Shown: one piece after another, positions 17,119 to 27,093 of the stretch | How the letters are laid out: each line of letters begins with the position of its first letter | How positions within the stretch are numbered: the first letter of the stretch is position 1 | DNA from: Lentilactobacillus curieae | GTDB taxonomy: Bacteria > Bacillota > Bacilli > Lactobacillales > Lactobacillaceae | Direction: 5' to 3' | Assembly: GCF_000785105.2 (NCBI RefSeq) | Contig: NZ_CP018906.1 | Span: forward strand, 1,674,001 to 1,738,000 | Length of the DNA: 64,000 bases | Program-made: the position numbers and the translations under genes | Notes under the pieces: generated by a model | The model's database searches: none | Told to the model about the DNA's origin: nothing | The model's input: only the letters and a program-made list of their open reading frames with translations

Positions 17119-17820
17119 TTACGCAAATAATACGATGGCGCAAAGCAGTGACAAAGCAGTGGCAATATCAGCTTTTTGTTGGTACTTATTACTTTTGATC
17201 GAAAATTGCAGGAATAGGAAAAGTCCTGTCAGGACAATGAATCCGACAATCCTCATGGCAGAAGGAATAATGTTAATTGCAAAAATTATGGCGATTATTG
17301 CAATCGCTAAAGTAAATGGCCAGTGTGGTTGCCTTAAAAATAGTGGGAATGCAAATAATGCATTCATAAATATCAGCAGCGTAAGGGTTACTAAATCAAT
17401 TATGGAAATAAAGTGGTTGCTGGCAATCATTAAGGCAAAGACTACTCCTGTACCACTGATTAGTGAGTAAATAATCCAGGCACAATGAGGTTCGTCAATG
17501 AGGTCAGTAAACATGAGAGCGTGAGCTAATACCAGACCAATAATAATTAGAATGGTGTTGAATAGCTCTAAAGAGCTGACTAGCTTAATTAGCAATAAAA
17601 TGGCCACAATATCAACAACTAACACTATCAACAAGTTTGGTTTAGCAACGAACATTTGGCTAATAATGAATGAATAGAAAACAGCAAATCCAATAAGAGT
17701 CAATAAATTAATGTTTGAAACATATTGGTGAACTGGAATGCCCGCAAAAAAGAACCAGATAAGCACAGGCCCTAGTATCTTAAAGGCTTCGTACGAGATT
17801 GATTTAATGTCTAAATTCAT
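17119..17820 (-). CDS. hypothetical polytopic membrane protein, 233 aa
   Basis: Seven or so membrane helices fill nearly the whole sequence; the only polar stretches are short loops (TDLIDEPHCAW, LRQPHWPF) and the C-terminal SIKSNKYQQKAD. RBS AAGGAAG seven bases ahead of ATG. No family recognised. Divergent from metK. Confidence 0.6.
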   Translation of the reverse strand: MNLDIKSISYEAFKILGPVLIWFFFAGIPVHQYVSNINLLTLIGFAVFYSFIISQMFVAKPNLLIVLVVDIVAILLLIKLVSSLELFNTILIIIGLVLAHALMFTDLIDEPHCAWIIYSLISGTGVVFALMIASNHFISIIDLVTLTLLIFMNALFAFPLFLRQPHWPFTLAIAIIAIIFAINIIPSAMRIVGFIVLTGLFLFLQFSIKSNKYQQKADIATALSLLCAIVLFA

Positions 17821-17938
17821 TGGTTCACTTCCTTAAACTTCATACCTAAAATCATATTATTAATTGGTGTGGTGGTCAATTAAACAATCAAATCGGGGTT
17901 TTTTTACCTGAAAAATTGTGATAGGATAACATAGTTAT

Positions 17939-18008
17939 GAGTTCCCGATAGGATCCACGACAGTGGAGAAGCCTTGTAACCATAAAAAATAACGATGGGG
18001 GAAAGACG
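17939..18008 (+). promoter_or_regulatory. SMK box (SAM-III) riboswitch of metK
   Basis: Matches the SMK box of lactic acid bacteria in order and sequence: GTTCCCGATAGGA (17941-17953), an inner stem TCCAC/GTGGA (17954-17967), the GCCTTGTAACC strand (17971-17981), and the GGGGG Shine-Dalgarno (17997-18001) before the metK ATG. SAM binding is known to pair the GGGGG away and block translation. An extended -10 (TGATAGGAT, 17919-17927) lies just upstream. Confidence 0.92.
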
Positions 18009-19199
18009 ATGCAAGAAAGACATCTGTTTACATCAGAATCAGTTTCAGAAGGACATCCAGATAAGATTGCTGACCAAATCAGTGATGCAATTTTGGATGC
18101 GTTGTTAGAGAAGGACCCGAATTCACGGGTTGCTTGTGAGACCTCAGTAACAACTGGGTTGGTGTTAGTATTTGGTGAGATTTCAACCAATGCATACGTA
18201 GACATCCAGCACGTTGTTCGTGAGACAATCAAACGAATTGGATATACAGGCGGTAAGTATGGCTTTGATGGTGATACTTGTGCAGTGATGGTTGCAATTG
18301 ATGAGCAATCACCTGACATTGCCCAAGGAGTTGACGAAGCACTTGAAACGCGTGAAGGGGATAGCGATCCTCTTGACCAAATCGGTGCAGGTGACCAAGG
18401 ATTAATGTTTGGTTATGCAATCAACGAAACACCAGAGTTAATGCCACTTCCCATTTCTTTGAGTCATAAACTAATGCGCAGACAAGCCGAGTTGCGTAAG
18501 AGTGGTGAATTGTCATACCTTGGCCCAGATGCTAAGGCTGAAGTTACGGTTGAGTATGATGATAATAATAAGCCTGTAAGAGTTGATACAATCGTCTTAA
18601 GTACCCAACACGATGATGGTGTTGAACTAGATCAAATTCGTAAAGATGTTGTGGAGCACATTGTTAAACCAGTAATCCCTGCAGAATACCTTGATGACAA
18701 TACTAAGTACTTCATTAATCCGACTGGTAGATTTGTAATCGGTGGCCCTCAAGGGGATGCTGGATTAACTGGCCGTAAGATTATCGTCGATACTTACGGT
18801 GGTTATGCCCATCATGGTGGCGGTGCATTCTCAGGTAAGGATGCCACTAAAGTTGATCGTTCAGCTAGTTACGCATCACGTTATATTGCAAAGAATATTG
18901 TTGCAGCTGGCCTCGCAGAACAAATTGAAGTCCAATTAGCCTATGCTATTGGTGTGGCTGAACCCGTTTCAATTTCTGTTAATACTTTTGGAACTGCAAA
19001 AGTTCCGGAAGACCAATTGGTTTCAGCAATTAGAGAAATTTTCGATTTACGCCCTGCTGGAATAATCAAAATGCTTGACCTTAATCGGCCAATTTATGAA
19101 CAAACTGCTGCTTATGGTCACTTTGGTAGAACTGATGTTGATCTACCTTGGGAACATACTGATAAAGTTAATGCGTTAAAAGACCACTTCAAGTTATAA
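18009..19199 (+). CDS. metK: S-adenosylmethionine synthase MetK
   Basis: Makes SAM from methionine and ATP. 396 residues, standard. Seen: [18 protein letters not shown] near the N-terminus, [12 protein letters not shown], the P-loop-like GGGAFSGKD and DLPWE near the C-terminus. Translation is controlled by the SMK box whose antisense strand covers its RBS. Monocistronic, with a terminator following. Confidence 0.98.
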   Translation: MQERHLFTSESVSEGHPDKIADQISDAILDALLEKDPNSRVACETSVTTGLVLVFGEISTNAYVDIQHVVRETIKRIGYTGGKYGFDGDTCAVMVAIDEQSPDIAQGVDEALETREGDSDPLDQIGAGDQGLMFGYAINETPELMPLPISLSHKLMRRQAELRKSGELSYLGPDAKAEVTVEYDDNNKPVRVDTIVLSTQHDDGVELDQIRKDVVEHIVKPVIPAEYLDDNTKYFINPTGRFVIGGPQGDAGLTGRKIIVDTYGGYAHHGGGAFSGKDATKVDRSASYASRYIAKNIVAAGLAEQIEVQLAYAIGVAEPVSISVNTFGTAKVPEDQLVSAIREIFDLRPAGIIKMLDLNRPIYEQTAAYGHFGRTDVDLPWEHTDKVNALKDHFKL

Positions 19200-19212
19200 A
19201 CAGCTACTTAGC

Positions 19213-19248
19213 AAAACGCCCTTGAATGACAATTCAGGGGCGCTTTTT
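19213..19248 (+). terminator. terminator after metK
   Basis: ACGCCCTTGAAT with ATTCAGGGGCG around a short loop, then CTTTTT. Confidence 0.8.
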
Positions 19249-19277
19249 CATTTGAAACCAAAATAAGGAGAATTTAC

Positions 19278-20753
19278 ATGTCCCAGCAAACCAACAACAA
19301 AACGAACATTCCGGTAGTTACGGTAGCATTGTTCGTTGCCACGTTTATGAGTGCCATAGAAGGAACGATCGTCTCAACTGCCATGCCAACCATTGTCGGT
19401 GACCTTCATGGTGTGTCCTTGATGAACTGGGTGTTTTCAATCTTTTTACTTACTAATGCCATCTCAACCCCAATTTATGGCAAGCTAGCCGATCAAATTG
19501 GTAGAAAGCCAATGTTTTTACTTGGCTTGTTGATATTTATAATTGGGTCGGTGATGTCTGGACTTTCCCATTCTATGATTGTGCTGATTTTTTGGCGGGC
19601 AGTTCAGGGAATTGGAGCAGGCTCAATTATGCCAGTTTCCAATACGATTATTGCTGATGTTTATCCGTTGGAAAAGCGGGCACAGGTGTTAGGCCTAAAT
19701 AGTTCTGCTTGGGGAATCGCCTCAATTATTGCCCCGTTACTAGGTGGGTTTATTGTCGATAACTTAAGTTGGCACTGGATCTTCTTCATCAATTTGCCAA
19801 TTGGTTTGATTGTAATGGGAATGATTTTTATTTATCTAGACGAAGATAAAGTTACTACTAAGTCAAAAATCGATGTACGGGGAATGACGTTTCTTACAGT
19901 CACGTTATTGGCAATTATGTATGCCTTTCAAATTTTAGGCCAAACACCAGTTAACTGGTTTGAGATTGGTGGCTGTCTAGTTGTCGCAGTATTTTCTGGG
20001 GTGATGTTTATTCGAACAGAAACGGTAGTTGAAAACCCATTGATACCTCTATCGCTTTTTAAAAATCGAACGTTTGTTGCACAAAACTTAGTGGCAGCAT
20101 TGGTAAGTGGATTTTTAATTGGTTACGAGGTTTATTTGCCAGATTGGACACAAGGAATTTTAGGACTTAGAGCATCGATGGCTGGATTTGCGGTTACCCC
20201 AAGTTCTCTGATGTGGATTGTTGGTTCGTTTATTGCTGGAAAAATGATGGCTAAAATGACTCCAAAAGCAATTATCAATGCCAGTTTAGCATTCGTATTA
20301 GTTGGGGCGGTCATTATGATTTTAATTCCAGCAGAAACACCATTCGTTGCATTCCTATTGATTTCCGCAATTTGTGGGGTCGGATTTGGAATTACAATAA
20401 CGACATCTACAATTAGTGTGCAAAACACCGTTGATCACAATCAAATTGGGGTGGCAACTTCATTTAATACATTGGCGAGAACTCTTGGTCAGTCCTTGAT
20501 GATGTCAGCGTTTGGAATTGTTATGAATATGACAATGATGGGCAAGGTGGCTTCTAGTAACGGAATTACGCTTAATATGATGGATAAGCTGATCAATCCA
20601 CAAACTGTCAGCGAATTACCGGTGAAAATGTTGCCAGAATTGCGACAAATATTGTATTCATCATTACACAACGTATTTATTTTGGGACTTATTTTAATTG
20701 TCCTTGCATATGCTGCAAATTCTTATGACCGCAGCAAAAAATCAAAAAAATAA
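19278..20753 (+). CDS. MFS drug exporter, DHA2 (14-TM) family
   Basis: Proton-driven efflux pump of the EmrB/QacA type; 491 residues and 14 predicted helices. Seen: motif A GKLADQIGRKPMF, motif C-like region WGIASIIAPLLGGFIVD after helix 5, and motif D1 near the N-terminus (ATFMSAIEGTIVSTAMPTI). RBS AAGGAGA. No adjacent regulator gene; substrate unknown. Confidence 0.88.
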   Translation: MSQQTNNKTNIPVVTVALFVATFMSAIEGTIVSTAMPTIVGDLHGVSLMNWVFSIFLLTNAISTPIYGKLADQIGRKPMFLLGLLIFIIGSVMSGLSHSMIVLIFWRAVQGIGAGSIMPVSNTIIADVYPLEKRAQVLGLNSSAWGIASIIAPLLGGFIVDNLSWHWIFFINLPIGLIVMGMIFIYLDEDKVTTKSKIDVRGMTFLTVTLLAIMYAFQILGQTPVNWFEIGGCLVVAVFSGVMFIRTETVVENPLIPLSLFKNRTFVAQNLVAALVSGFLIGYEVYLPDWTQGILGLRASMAGFAVTPSSLMWIVGSFIAGKMMAKMTPKAIINASLAFVLVGAVIMILIPAETPFVAFLLISAICGVGFGITITTSTISVQNTVDHNQIGVATSFNTLARTLGQSLMMSAFGIVMNMTMMGKVASSNGITLNMMDKLINPQTVSELPVKMLPELRQILYSSLHNVFILGLILIVLAYAANSYDRSKKSKK

Positions 20754-20755
20754 AA

Positions 20756-20812
20756 GACGGTTCAAAACTCAATTCTCTTCCAACGTGGATTGAGTTTTGA
20801 ACCGGCTTTTTT
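20756..20812. terminator. terminator between MFS gene and mnmM
   Basis: CGGTTCAAAACTCAAT and its perfect complement around a 15-base loop, followed by CTTTTTT; overlaps the mnmM stop region by two bases. Confidence 0.85.
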
Positions 20813-21386
20813 ATTTTCGCTTTTCAAATGCTAAACAAATTGGTGGCGCCTGTACTTGATTAATGAACTGATACGTCATTACGTTAAATTGGTGTTGGTC
20901 AAGTTGGCTCGCAAATTGTAGAATTGCATTTTTTTCTTCAACGCCACCTTCGTGCCCGTAGTACAATACCACGATGACCAATCCGTGTGGAAATAGTAAA
21001 TCTAAACATTGTTTGATTGCGTTTAGGGATGAATCTTTGTGGGTGATAACGGTTTTGTCTCCGCCTGGCAAATAGCCTAAGTTAAAAATTGCTGCGCTGA
21101 TTGGCTCTGAGGCAGGAACAGTTTTAGCAATCGTATCATGGCTAGCCTGATGAAGAGTGTAGGTGTTCTTTGCAATCTGATTTTTTTCTAACAAGCCGTT
21201 TGTTGAAGTGAGTGCTTGCTTTTGAATATCAAACGCATCTACGTGACCAGAATCACCTACCAATTGTGCTAAAAACAGCGTATCGTGTCCATTTCCCATT
21301 GTTGCATCAATTACCCGGTCACCAGGTTTCACTGCGTTAGAGAGCAACGTATGGCTGAATGAAAGTGCAGATTGTAAAATGTTCAT
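20811..21386 (-). CDS. mnmM: tRNA-modifying methyltransferase MnmM (YtqB family)
   Basis: Class I SAM methyltransferase; the family acts on the wobble uridine of tRNA (nm5s2U to mnm5s2U). 191 residues from ATG 21386, which has AAGGTGG eight bases ahead; a GTG four codons earlier overlaps that RBS. Seen: SAM loop VIDATMGNGHDTLF, acidic DAFDIQ after strand 2, and FNLGYLPGGDK, characteristic of YtqB-like rRNA_methylase family proteins. Overlaps the upstream PAP2 stop as ATGA, so it is translationally coupled to it. Confidence 0.85.
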   Translation of the reverse strand: MNILQSALSFSHTLLSNAVKPGDRVIDATMGNGHDTLFLAQLVGDSGHVDAFDIQKQALTSTNGLLEKNQIAKNTYTLHQASHDTIAKTVPASEPISAAIFNLGYLPGGDKTVITHKDSSLNAIKQCLDLLFPHGLVIVVLYYGHEGGVEEKNAILQFASQLDQHQFNVMTYQFINQVQAPPICLAFEKRK

Positions 21387-22018
21387 AATAGATTCCACCT
21401 TTTAAAGAAAACATTCGTAATATTAATGATTAAGAGCCCTAAGCAAAAACCAGCTAAAACGTCGCTGGGGTAATGAACCCCTAAATAGATTCTTGAATAT
21501 CCAATTAGCAGAATAAAACCGCAAATTAAGCAGTCAACGATAAACTTTGTTGTCTGGTGACTAATTATTTTATTCAAAACAAAGATTAAAGATCCGCCAA
21601 CCATGATACTTACCATCGAATGACCACTCGGAAAACTAGAGGAGTTCACAACTGCCAGGTGTGGCAAGCTTGGCCTTGGTCGATTAACTAGAAACTTGAT
21701 GCCGACGTTGATCGGGTATGATAAAAGCAGTCCGTTAACCATTAAGAAGGCTGCTGAATTAAAATGTTTGGTCACTGCAAGTAACAACACTAGGATGATT
21801 GAGATAATCATCGAATCGGAAACGCCCATTAAATTTGTGATGGTTAACAGAACGTGAGTTAATTTTGGCGACATGGGTAGTCGTAGGCACGATTGAATTT
21901 GATCGTCTATCGTTTGAAAAGTTTTTGAATGGATGACAACTAGTAAAGTAAGCACAATGAAAATAATTGCTGCGAAAATAATTGTATTTGATTGGCGCTT
22001 AGAAATTGATTTGTTCAC
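21383..22018 (-). CDS. PAP2 family lipid phosphatase
   Basis: Membrane phosphatase, perhaps an undecaprenyl-diphosphate or phosphatidylglycerophosphate phosphatase. 211 residues with about six helices and all three PAP2 motifs: KFLVNRPRP, SSSFPSGHS and SRIYLGVHYPSD. Start GTG at 22018 with AAGGAA upstream. Forms a two-gene operon with mnmM (ATGA overlap). Recycling undecaprenyl phosphate would fit the wall theme of the window, but that is inference. Confidence 0.85.
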   Translation of the reverse strand: MNKSISKRQSNTIIFAAIIFIVLTLLVVIHSKTFQTIDDQIQSCLRLPMSPKLTHVLLTITNLMGVSDSMIISIILVLLLAVTKHFNSAAFLMVNGLLLSYPINVGIKFLVNRPRPSLPHLAVVNSSSFPSGHSMVSIMVGGSLIFVLNKIISHQTTKFIVDCLICGFILLIGYSRIYLGVHYPSDVLAGFCLGLLIINITNVFFKRWNLL

Positions 22019-22092
22019 GGGGGTTCCTTCTTATGCGTAGTTTATTTACATTGATAAGTATATCATTGTGATGTTGCTTTTTTCTAAATGAT

Positions 22093-22121
22093 TTGATAGC
22101 ATTAATGTCAGCAATTTTAAT
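22093..22121 (+). promoter_or_regulatory. promoter of the leuS leader
   Basis: TTGATA (22093-22098), 17 bases, TTTAAT (22116-22121). Confidence 0.55.
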
Positions 22122-22127
22122 TTTTTA

Positions 22128-22362
22128 AAATGACGAGGCGAATTAGTAATCATCTAAACCTTTTACAGAAACCAAGTGGTAAATGTGAACTTGGAAGGTT
22201 AGGTGGTGAACTCATCGCTGAATGGTTAATTGAACAAAAGTAAACTAACCCGGTAGCCACGTTAAGGCGTTTGAGTGCTCTTCGAATTGAAGAGAATATA
22301 GGTGGTACCGCGATAACTCGCCCTATGATAAGCCAAGAATTGGTTTGTTATGGGGCTTTTTT
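22128..22362 (+). promoter_or_regulatory. T-box leader of leuS (leucine)
   Basis: T-box sequence ATAGGTGGTACCGCG at 22298-22312; TGGT fits discriminator A of tRNA-Leu. Specifier CTC with the usual GAA before and A after (GAA-CTC-A, codon 22211-22213) in a full-size stem I. The terminator runs from about 22320 to 22362 (GCCCTATGATAA against TTGTTATGGGGC, then T6). Uncharged tRNA-Leu should allow read-through into leuS. Confidence 0.92.
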
Positions 22363-22397
22363 AGTTAAAAATTGCAGAAATCGAGAGGATGAGATGT

Positions 22398-24818
22398 ATG
22401 GCATATAATCACGATGTGATCGAGCGTAAATGGCAACATTACTGGAATGAAAATAAGACGTTTAAGGCGTCTGATTCAATGGATAAGGAAAAGTACTACG
22501 TACTAGACATGTTTCCTTACCCATCAGGACAAGGGCTTCACGTTGGTCATCCTGAAGGATATACCGCAACTGATATCATGGCCAGAATGAAAAGAATGCA
22601 GGGTAAAAATGTACTTCACCCAATGGGCTGGGATGCGTTTGGACTACCTGCTGAGCAATATGCTTTAAAGACTGGACATAACCCACGCGATTTTACTGCA
22701 AAGAACGTTAAGAACTTTAAACGTCAGATTAAATCGCTTGGCTTTTCATATGATTGGGACCGCGAAGTTAACACAACTGATCCAGATTACTACAAATGGA
22801 CTCAGTGGATTTTTGAACAATTGTATAAAAAGGGCTTGGCCTACGAAGATGAAATCGAAGTAAACTGGGCACCTGACTTCATGGGCGGGACGGTGGTCTC
22901 AAACGAAGAAGTTATTGATGGTAAAACTGAACGTGGTGGTTACCCAGTTTACCGTGTACCAATGCGTCAATGGGTCTTAAAAATCACCGCATATGCTGAT
23001 CGTTTGATTGATGATTTAGACGATCTTGACTGGCCTGAAAGTATCAAGGAACAACAAAGAAATTGGATTGGTCGCTCGAAAGGTGCCAGTGTGTTCTTCG
23101 GAGTTGATGGTCATCCAGATGAAAAGATTGAAGTCTTCACTACTAGACCGGATACTTTATTTGGTGCAACTTATATGGTGCTGTCACCCGAACATGACTT
23201 GGTTTCAAAAATTGTGACTGATGAACAGCGTTCAGTCGTTGAAGCATACCAAGACAAAGTGTCACGGAAGTCTGATCTTGAACGGACTGATTTGAACAAG
23301 GATAAGAGTGGGGTATTTACCGGAGCTTATGGTATTAACCCAATCAACGGTAAAAAAGTTCCAATCTGGATTGGTGATTATGTTCTTGCTTCATACGGAA
23401 CTGGTGCCATCATGGCCGTTCCAGCCCATGATGATCGTGATTATGAATTTGCTAAGAAGTTTGACTTACCAATTGTACCGGTTATCGAAGGTGGCAACGT
23501 TGATGAAGAGGCCTTCACTGGAGACGGTAAGCACATTAATTCTGATTTCTTAAACGGAATGAATAAGGAAGATGCAATTAGTGCAGCAATTGATTGGTTA
23601 AGTGATAAGGGTGTTGGTAGCGAAAAGGTTAACTACAGACTTCGTGACTGGATTTTCTCACGTCAACGTTACTGGGGTGAACCAATTCCAGTTATTCACT
23701 GGGAAGATGGCGAAACCACATTGGTCCCTGAAAACGAACTCCCACTTAGATTACCTAAGGCTAAGAACATTGAACCTTCAGGTAGCGGAGAGAGCCCACT
23801 AGCCAACCTTGATGACTGGGTAAACGTTGTCGATGAGAACGGCCGTAAGGGTAAACGTGAAACTAATACAATGCCACAATGGGCAGGTAGCTCATGGTAC
23901 TTCTTGCGCTATGTTGATCCACACAATAATGACGCATTAGCAGATTATGACAAACTTAAATATTGGTCACCCGTAGATCTTTACGTTGGTGGGGCTGAAC
24001 ATGCCGTATTGCACTTGCTTTATGCAAGATTCTGGCATAAATTCCTTTATGATATTGGTGTTGTACCAACAAAAGAACCATTCCAGAAGTTGGTCAACCA
24101 GGGAATGATTCTTGGAACCAACCACGAAAAGATGTCTAAATCAAAAGGTAACGTTATTAATCCTGACGAAATTGTTGACCAGTATGGTGCTGACACCTTG
24201 AGATTATATGAAATGTTCATGGGACCTTTGGATGCTTCAAAGCCTTGGAGTACTGAGGGAATTCACGGGGCACACCACTGGTTGGACAGGGTTTGGCGCT
24301 TGATGATAGATGATAATAACCATCTTCGTGATAGAGTTACTACATTTAATGACGGCACATTGACTAAGATATACAACCAAACAGTGAAAATTGTTAGCGA
24401 TGACTTTGAAAACATGAGATTCAATGTCGGAATTTCTCAAATGATGGTATTTGTTAATGATGCTTACAAGGCTGACGCTTTGCCAATTGAGTACTTAGAA
24501 GGATTTGTGAAATTACTTGCTCCTGTTGCTCCCCATATTTCTGAAGAATTATGGAGCTTGATGGGACATGACGATACCATTGCTTATGAAGACTGGCCAA
24601 CTTATGATGAAAGCCAGTTAGTTGAAAACACTGTTGAGATGGTGGTTCAAGTTAATGGTAAAGTTCGTGCCCACATAAAAGTAGCACGTGATGAAGATCA
24701 AGATAAGGTCAAAGAGACTGCATTAAATGATGAAAAGGTTAAGGAATTTACTGGCGATGCAACAATTCGCAAGGTAATCGTAGTTCCTAACAAGATTGTT
24801 AACATTGTAGCTAAATAA
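22398..24818 (+). CDS. leuS: leucyl-tRNA synthetase LeuS
   Basis: Charges tRNA-Leu. 806 residues from ATG 22398 (AGAGG nine bases ahead; the ATG at 22389 directly abuts that RBS). HIGH-type motif [16 protein letters not shown] near residue 40, editing domain about 225-420, KMSKS motif EKMSKSKGN, anticodon-binding domain and the C-terminal [10 protein letters not shown]. Class Ia bacterial type, controlled by the T-box leader in front. Confidence 0.98.
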   Translation: MAYNHDVIERKWQHYWNENKTFKASDSMDKEKYYVLDMFPYPSGQGLHVGHPEGYTATDIMARMKRMQGKNVLHPMGWDAFGLPAEQYALKTGHNPRDFTAKNVKNFKRQIKSLGFSYDWDREVNTTDPDYYKWTQWIFEQLYKKGLAYEDEIEVNWAPDFMGGTVVSNEEVIDGKTERGGYPVYRVPMRQWVLKITAYADRLIDDLDDLDWPESIKEQQRNWIGRSKGASVFFGVDGHPDEKIEVFTTRPDTLFGATYMVLSPEHDLVSKIVTDEQRSVVEAYQDKVSRKSDLERTDLNKDKSGVFTGAYGINPINGKKVPIWIGDYVLASYGTGAIMAVPAHDDRDYEFAKKFDLPIVPVIEGGNVDEEAFTGDGKHINSDFLNGMNKEDAISAAIDWLSDKGVGSEKVNYRLRDWIFSRQRYWGEPIPVIHWEDGETTLVPENELPLRLPKAKNIEPSGSGESPLANLDDWVNVVDENGRKGKRETNTMPQWAGSSWYFLRYVDPHNNDALADYDKLKYWSPVDLYVGGAEHAVLHLLYARFWHKFLYDIGVVPTKEPFQKLVNQGMILGTNHEKMSKSKGNVINPDEIVDQYGADTLRLYEMFMGPLDASKPWSTEGIHGAHHWLDRVWRLMIDDNNHLRDRVTTFNDGTLTKIYNQTVKIVSDDFENMRFNVGISQMMVFVNDAYKADALPIEYLEGFVKLLAPVAPHISEELWSLMGHDDTIAYEDWPTYDESQLVENTVEMVVQVNGKVRAHIKVARDEDQDKVKETALNDEKVKEFTGDATIRKVIVVPNKIVNIVAK

Positions 24819-24832
24819 ATTATCGGATAAAT

Positions 24833-24880
24833 AAAAATGGAGATTAGATATTAATCAAGAATATCTAATCTCCATTTTTT
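24833..24880. terminator. terminator after leuS
   Basis: About 20 bp of perfect stem (AAAAATGGAGATTAGATATT and complement), 7-base loop, T6; A-rich on the other side, so usable by the convergent gene. Confidence 0.9.
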
Positions 24881-24891
24881 GTTTGGGTATT

Positions 24892-25848
24892 TTATTGTTG
24901 CAAATCATTTGCTGTATTTGGTTGATAGTTTTTAGACCAAATAAATTCTGTCAGCTGTTTGTTTACAGCAAGATTGTTATTGTGTAGGGCAGAGTGTTGA
25001 GCTTTAGCTCCAAACACTTCATATGTTTGGTAAAAGTTAACGTGATCACGCAATAAATACCCTAGTGACAGGGCAGACGCGTTGGTGACAACGCCATCTG
25101 AATTTGAACCATCACCTAAGTTCCCGTATATGTTAAGTACTCTAGTTTGGTGAGGAAAATTATTTCGCAGACGGTATAGCAACTTAAACTCCGGATGAAT
25201 GATCTCGGGTTTTCCATCAGCTAAGATTTTATTTTTATTTGGGACATCATCCCAAAGCTGACTTAGTGGCCCAGAAGTTGGTTGATTAGCTTTTTGATTG
25301 TTAATGATGCCATCATATGGACCAGCAATTAAACAAAGCTTCTCACTAGTTGGCAAATCCTTACGGTTACCATTCATAAGGTTGTAGTAAACCGTCGCAT
25401 ATGCTCCCATAGAGTGGCCAACAAAATTCAATTTGTTAACGTGGTACTTGGACTTTAGTAATTTGCACACCTTTGTGATCCAGTGTGCGTATTGAACTTC
25501 GCCAGCCCGGTTATTATTAAATTGAACCATGATAATGGGATTGCGCATCCACTTTTTGATGGTTCCTTGAATAACAATTTTACCGTTAGATTTAACATTA
25601 ACAATCATTCGCTTCTTGGCAATCCCCCGGACTTCGGCGGATGTAACCATATCCCTTTCAGCAAGTAGGCTACTTGACCAGCCGTGAATAAACATCGTTG
25701 GGGTATTGCTGTCGACGAACCTTGAATCGGGCCGTTTGAGTTCCTGTGGGCGAGATTGCCAAAAAGAGAATCCCAATATGAGAATAATTATGATTCCGAT
25801 TGGGAAATATAGCGCTTGATATTTAAATGAGCGCAACTTTGCAAACAT
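24892..25848 (-). CDS. membrane-anchored alpha/beta hydrolase (DUF915 type)
   Basis: 318 residues: N-terminal membrane anchor (about 15-32), then an extracytoplasmic alpha/beta hydrolase with PTMFIHGW oxyanion region, nucleophile elbow GHSMGAY, acidic SDGVVTN and a late His in KAQHSALHNN. This order fits DUF915 hydrolases common in lactic acid bacteria. The ATG starts two bases after the acyltransferase stop, so the pair is an operon; it may act on an acylated surface glycan or lipid. Confidence 0.8.
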   Translation of the reverse strand: MFAKLRSFKYQALYFPIGIIIILILGFSFWQSRPQELKRPDSRFVDSNTPTMFIHGWSSSLLAERDMVTSAEVRGIAKKRMIVNVKSNGKIVIQGTIKKWMRNPIIMVQFNNNRAGEVQYAHWITKVCKLLKSKYHVNKLNFVGHSMGAYATVYYNLMNGNRKDLPTSEKLCLIAGPYDGIINNQKANQPTSGPLSQLWDDVPNKNKILADGKPEIIHPEFKLLYRLRNNFPHQTRVLNIYGNLGDGSNSDGVVTNASALSLGYLLRDHVNFYQTYEVFGAKAQHSALHNNNLAVNKQLTEFIWSKNYQPNTANDLQQ

Positions 25849-25849
25849 A

Positions 25850-26881
25850 CTATTCTCTAGCCACCTTGTTCATTTTGGATAATCTAATCCGATTTAGGAA
25901 ATACATATAAATATATGAAAGAATAAAGGAAATTACAAGGGCAAAAAAAGTTTGTACGTATGGAGATTGAATCCCAATCTGACCTAAAATATCTAAGAAA
26001 GCCTTGTGTAGGTACATGATTCCTAAGGTTTGTTGACCGATTACCTGAAGAAAATGTACCAAGAAATGTGGTGTGTATTCTGATAGGAAATAACAAAAAC
26101 TGAAAACCACGATGCTTACCATGATTGGAATAATTGTTATATAAGATACCCGTGAGAGGGGAATGTGATGGTATGAAGCGTGAATTAAACGTGATTTCAA
26201 GAAGAAGCCAAAGTTGAATTTATCAGCGTGTTGCATGAAAATCAACCAGCACGTAATCATTGCAGATGGAATGATTATCCAAAGATCTTTAACGATTTTT
26301 TGAATATTTTTAAAGTATAAATAACCGAATATAACAAAGAATGCCACGATGAGAGCAACATCAAAGTCCCATGGTGTGTATTTCCAGTTTAAGAAATGAA
26401 TGTGCTTATAGCTTGTTCCGATAATTAAGGAAATAAAACCAGCAATAATCAAATATTCCCGGTTTTTAATGTATGTAATTAGGAAAGTAACGAATACCAA
26501 AGCAAGTAGGTATACGTTAATGTACCAAAAAACACTAGTGTAATGATTTAATACTCGCCCACCATATACAAGACGGACAAAGTAAAACATCGTATATTTC
26601 CAACTTTCGTTTCTGAAGAAATGAGAGGCAATTACCAAAATCGTTCCACAGAAGAAGTAGGAAATAAGCAGTGGGAATACCCGTTTCTTGAAAAATGTCA
26701 GCCACTGGCCAGGTTTAACGGGCCTTAAGAAGAAACCACCCATTATGAAGAAGATTGGCATATGCCACCAGTATAGAAAATGATATAACGTACCATGAAC
26801 AGTAAGGGAGTGTCCTAGGACAACCGCCATAATTCCGATTGCTTTGGCCACGTCCACCCATTCGATCCGTTTTTTACTCAA
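25850..26881 (-). CDS. acyltransferase 3 family membrane protein
   Basis: O-acyltransferase of the OafA/WecH type with about ten helices, 343 residues. TTG at 26881 is chosen because GGGGTG lies six bases before it; a GTG at 26890 overlaps this site. Opening RIEWVDVAKAIGIMAVVLGHS and MPIFFIMGGFFLRP are the family hallmarks (catalytic His in LGHS). Probably acetylates a wall or surface polysaccharide. First gene of an operon with the DUF915 hydrolase. Confidence 0.85.
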   Translation of the reverse strand: MSKKRIEWVDVAKAIGIMAVVLGHSLTVHGTLYHFLYWWHMPIFFIMGGFFLRPVKPGQWLTFFKKRVFPLLISYFFCGTILVIASHFFRNESWKYTMFYFVRLVYGGRVLNHYTSVFWYINVYLLALVFVTFLITYIKNREYLIIAGFISLIIGTSYKHIHFLNWKYTPWDFDVALIVAFFVIFGYLYFKNIQKIVKDLWIIIPSAMITCWLIFMQHADKFNFGFFLKSRLIHASYHHIPLSRVSYITIIPIMVSIVVFSFCYFLSEYTPHFLVHFLQVIGQQTLGIMYLHKAFLDILGQIGIQSPYVQTFFALVISFILSYIYMYFLNRIRLSKMNKVARE

Positions 26882-26929
26882 TTTATTCACCCCAAGATTT
26901 TTTATATTGCTAAAATAACCAATAATAAC

Positions 26930-26959
26930 ATTCTAGTGCATTTATTAATTTTAATACAA
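26930..26959 (-). promoter_or_regulatory. promoter of the acyltransferase operon
   Basis: Read on the minus strand: TTGTAT (26959-26954), 18 bases, TAGAAT (26935-26930). Confidence 0.45.
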
Positions 26960-27026
26960 TACTTTTTCTTTACAGTCAGATTAAACTTTTTTTGATAAAG
27001 TTTTGTAAAGACCTTAAAATGAAAGA

Positions 27027-27070
27027 TTGATATTAATTTGATTCTTGATAAAATAGTACGAGTGTACTAT
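27027..27070 (+). promoter_or_regulatory. murJ-like gene promoter with operator-like dyad
   Basis: TTGATA (27027-27032), 16 bases, TAAAAT (27049-27054) with TG at 27046-27047. A perfect 7-bp dyad ATAGTAC-GAGT-GTACTAT (27053-27070) covers the end of the -10 and the transcription start, a typical repressor position. Confidence 0.55.
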
Positions 27071-27093
27071 ATCGATGAAAGTGGGACGTTGTG

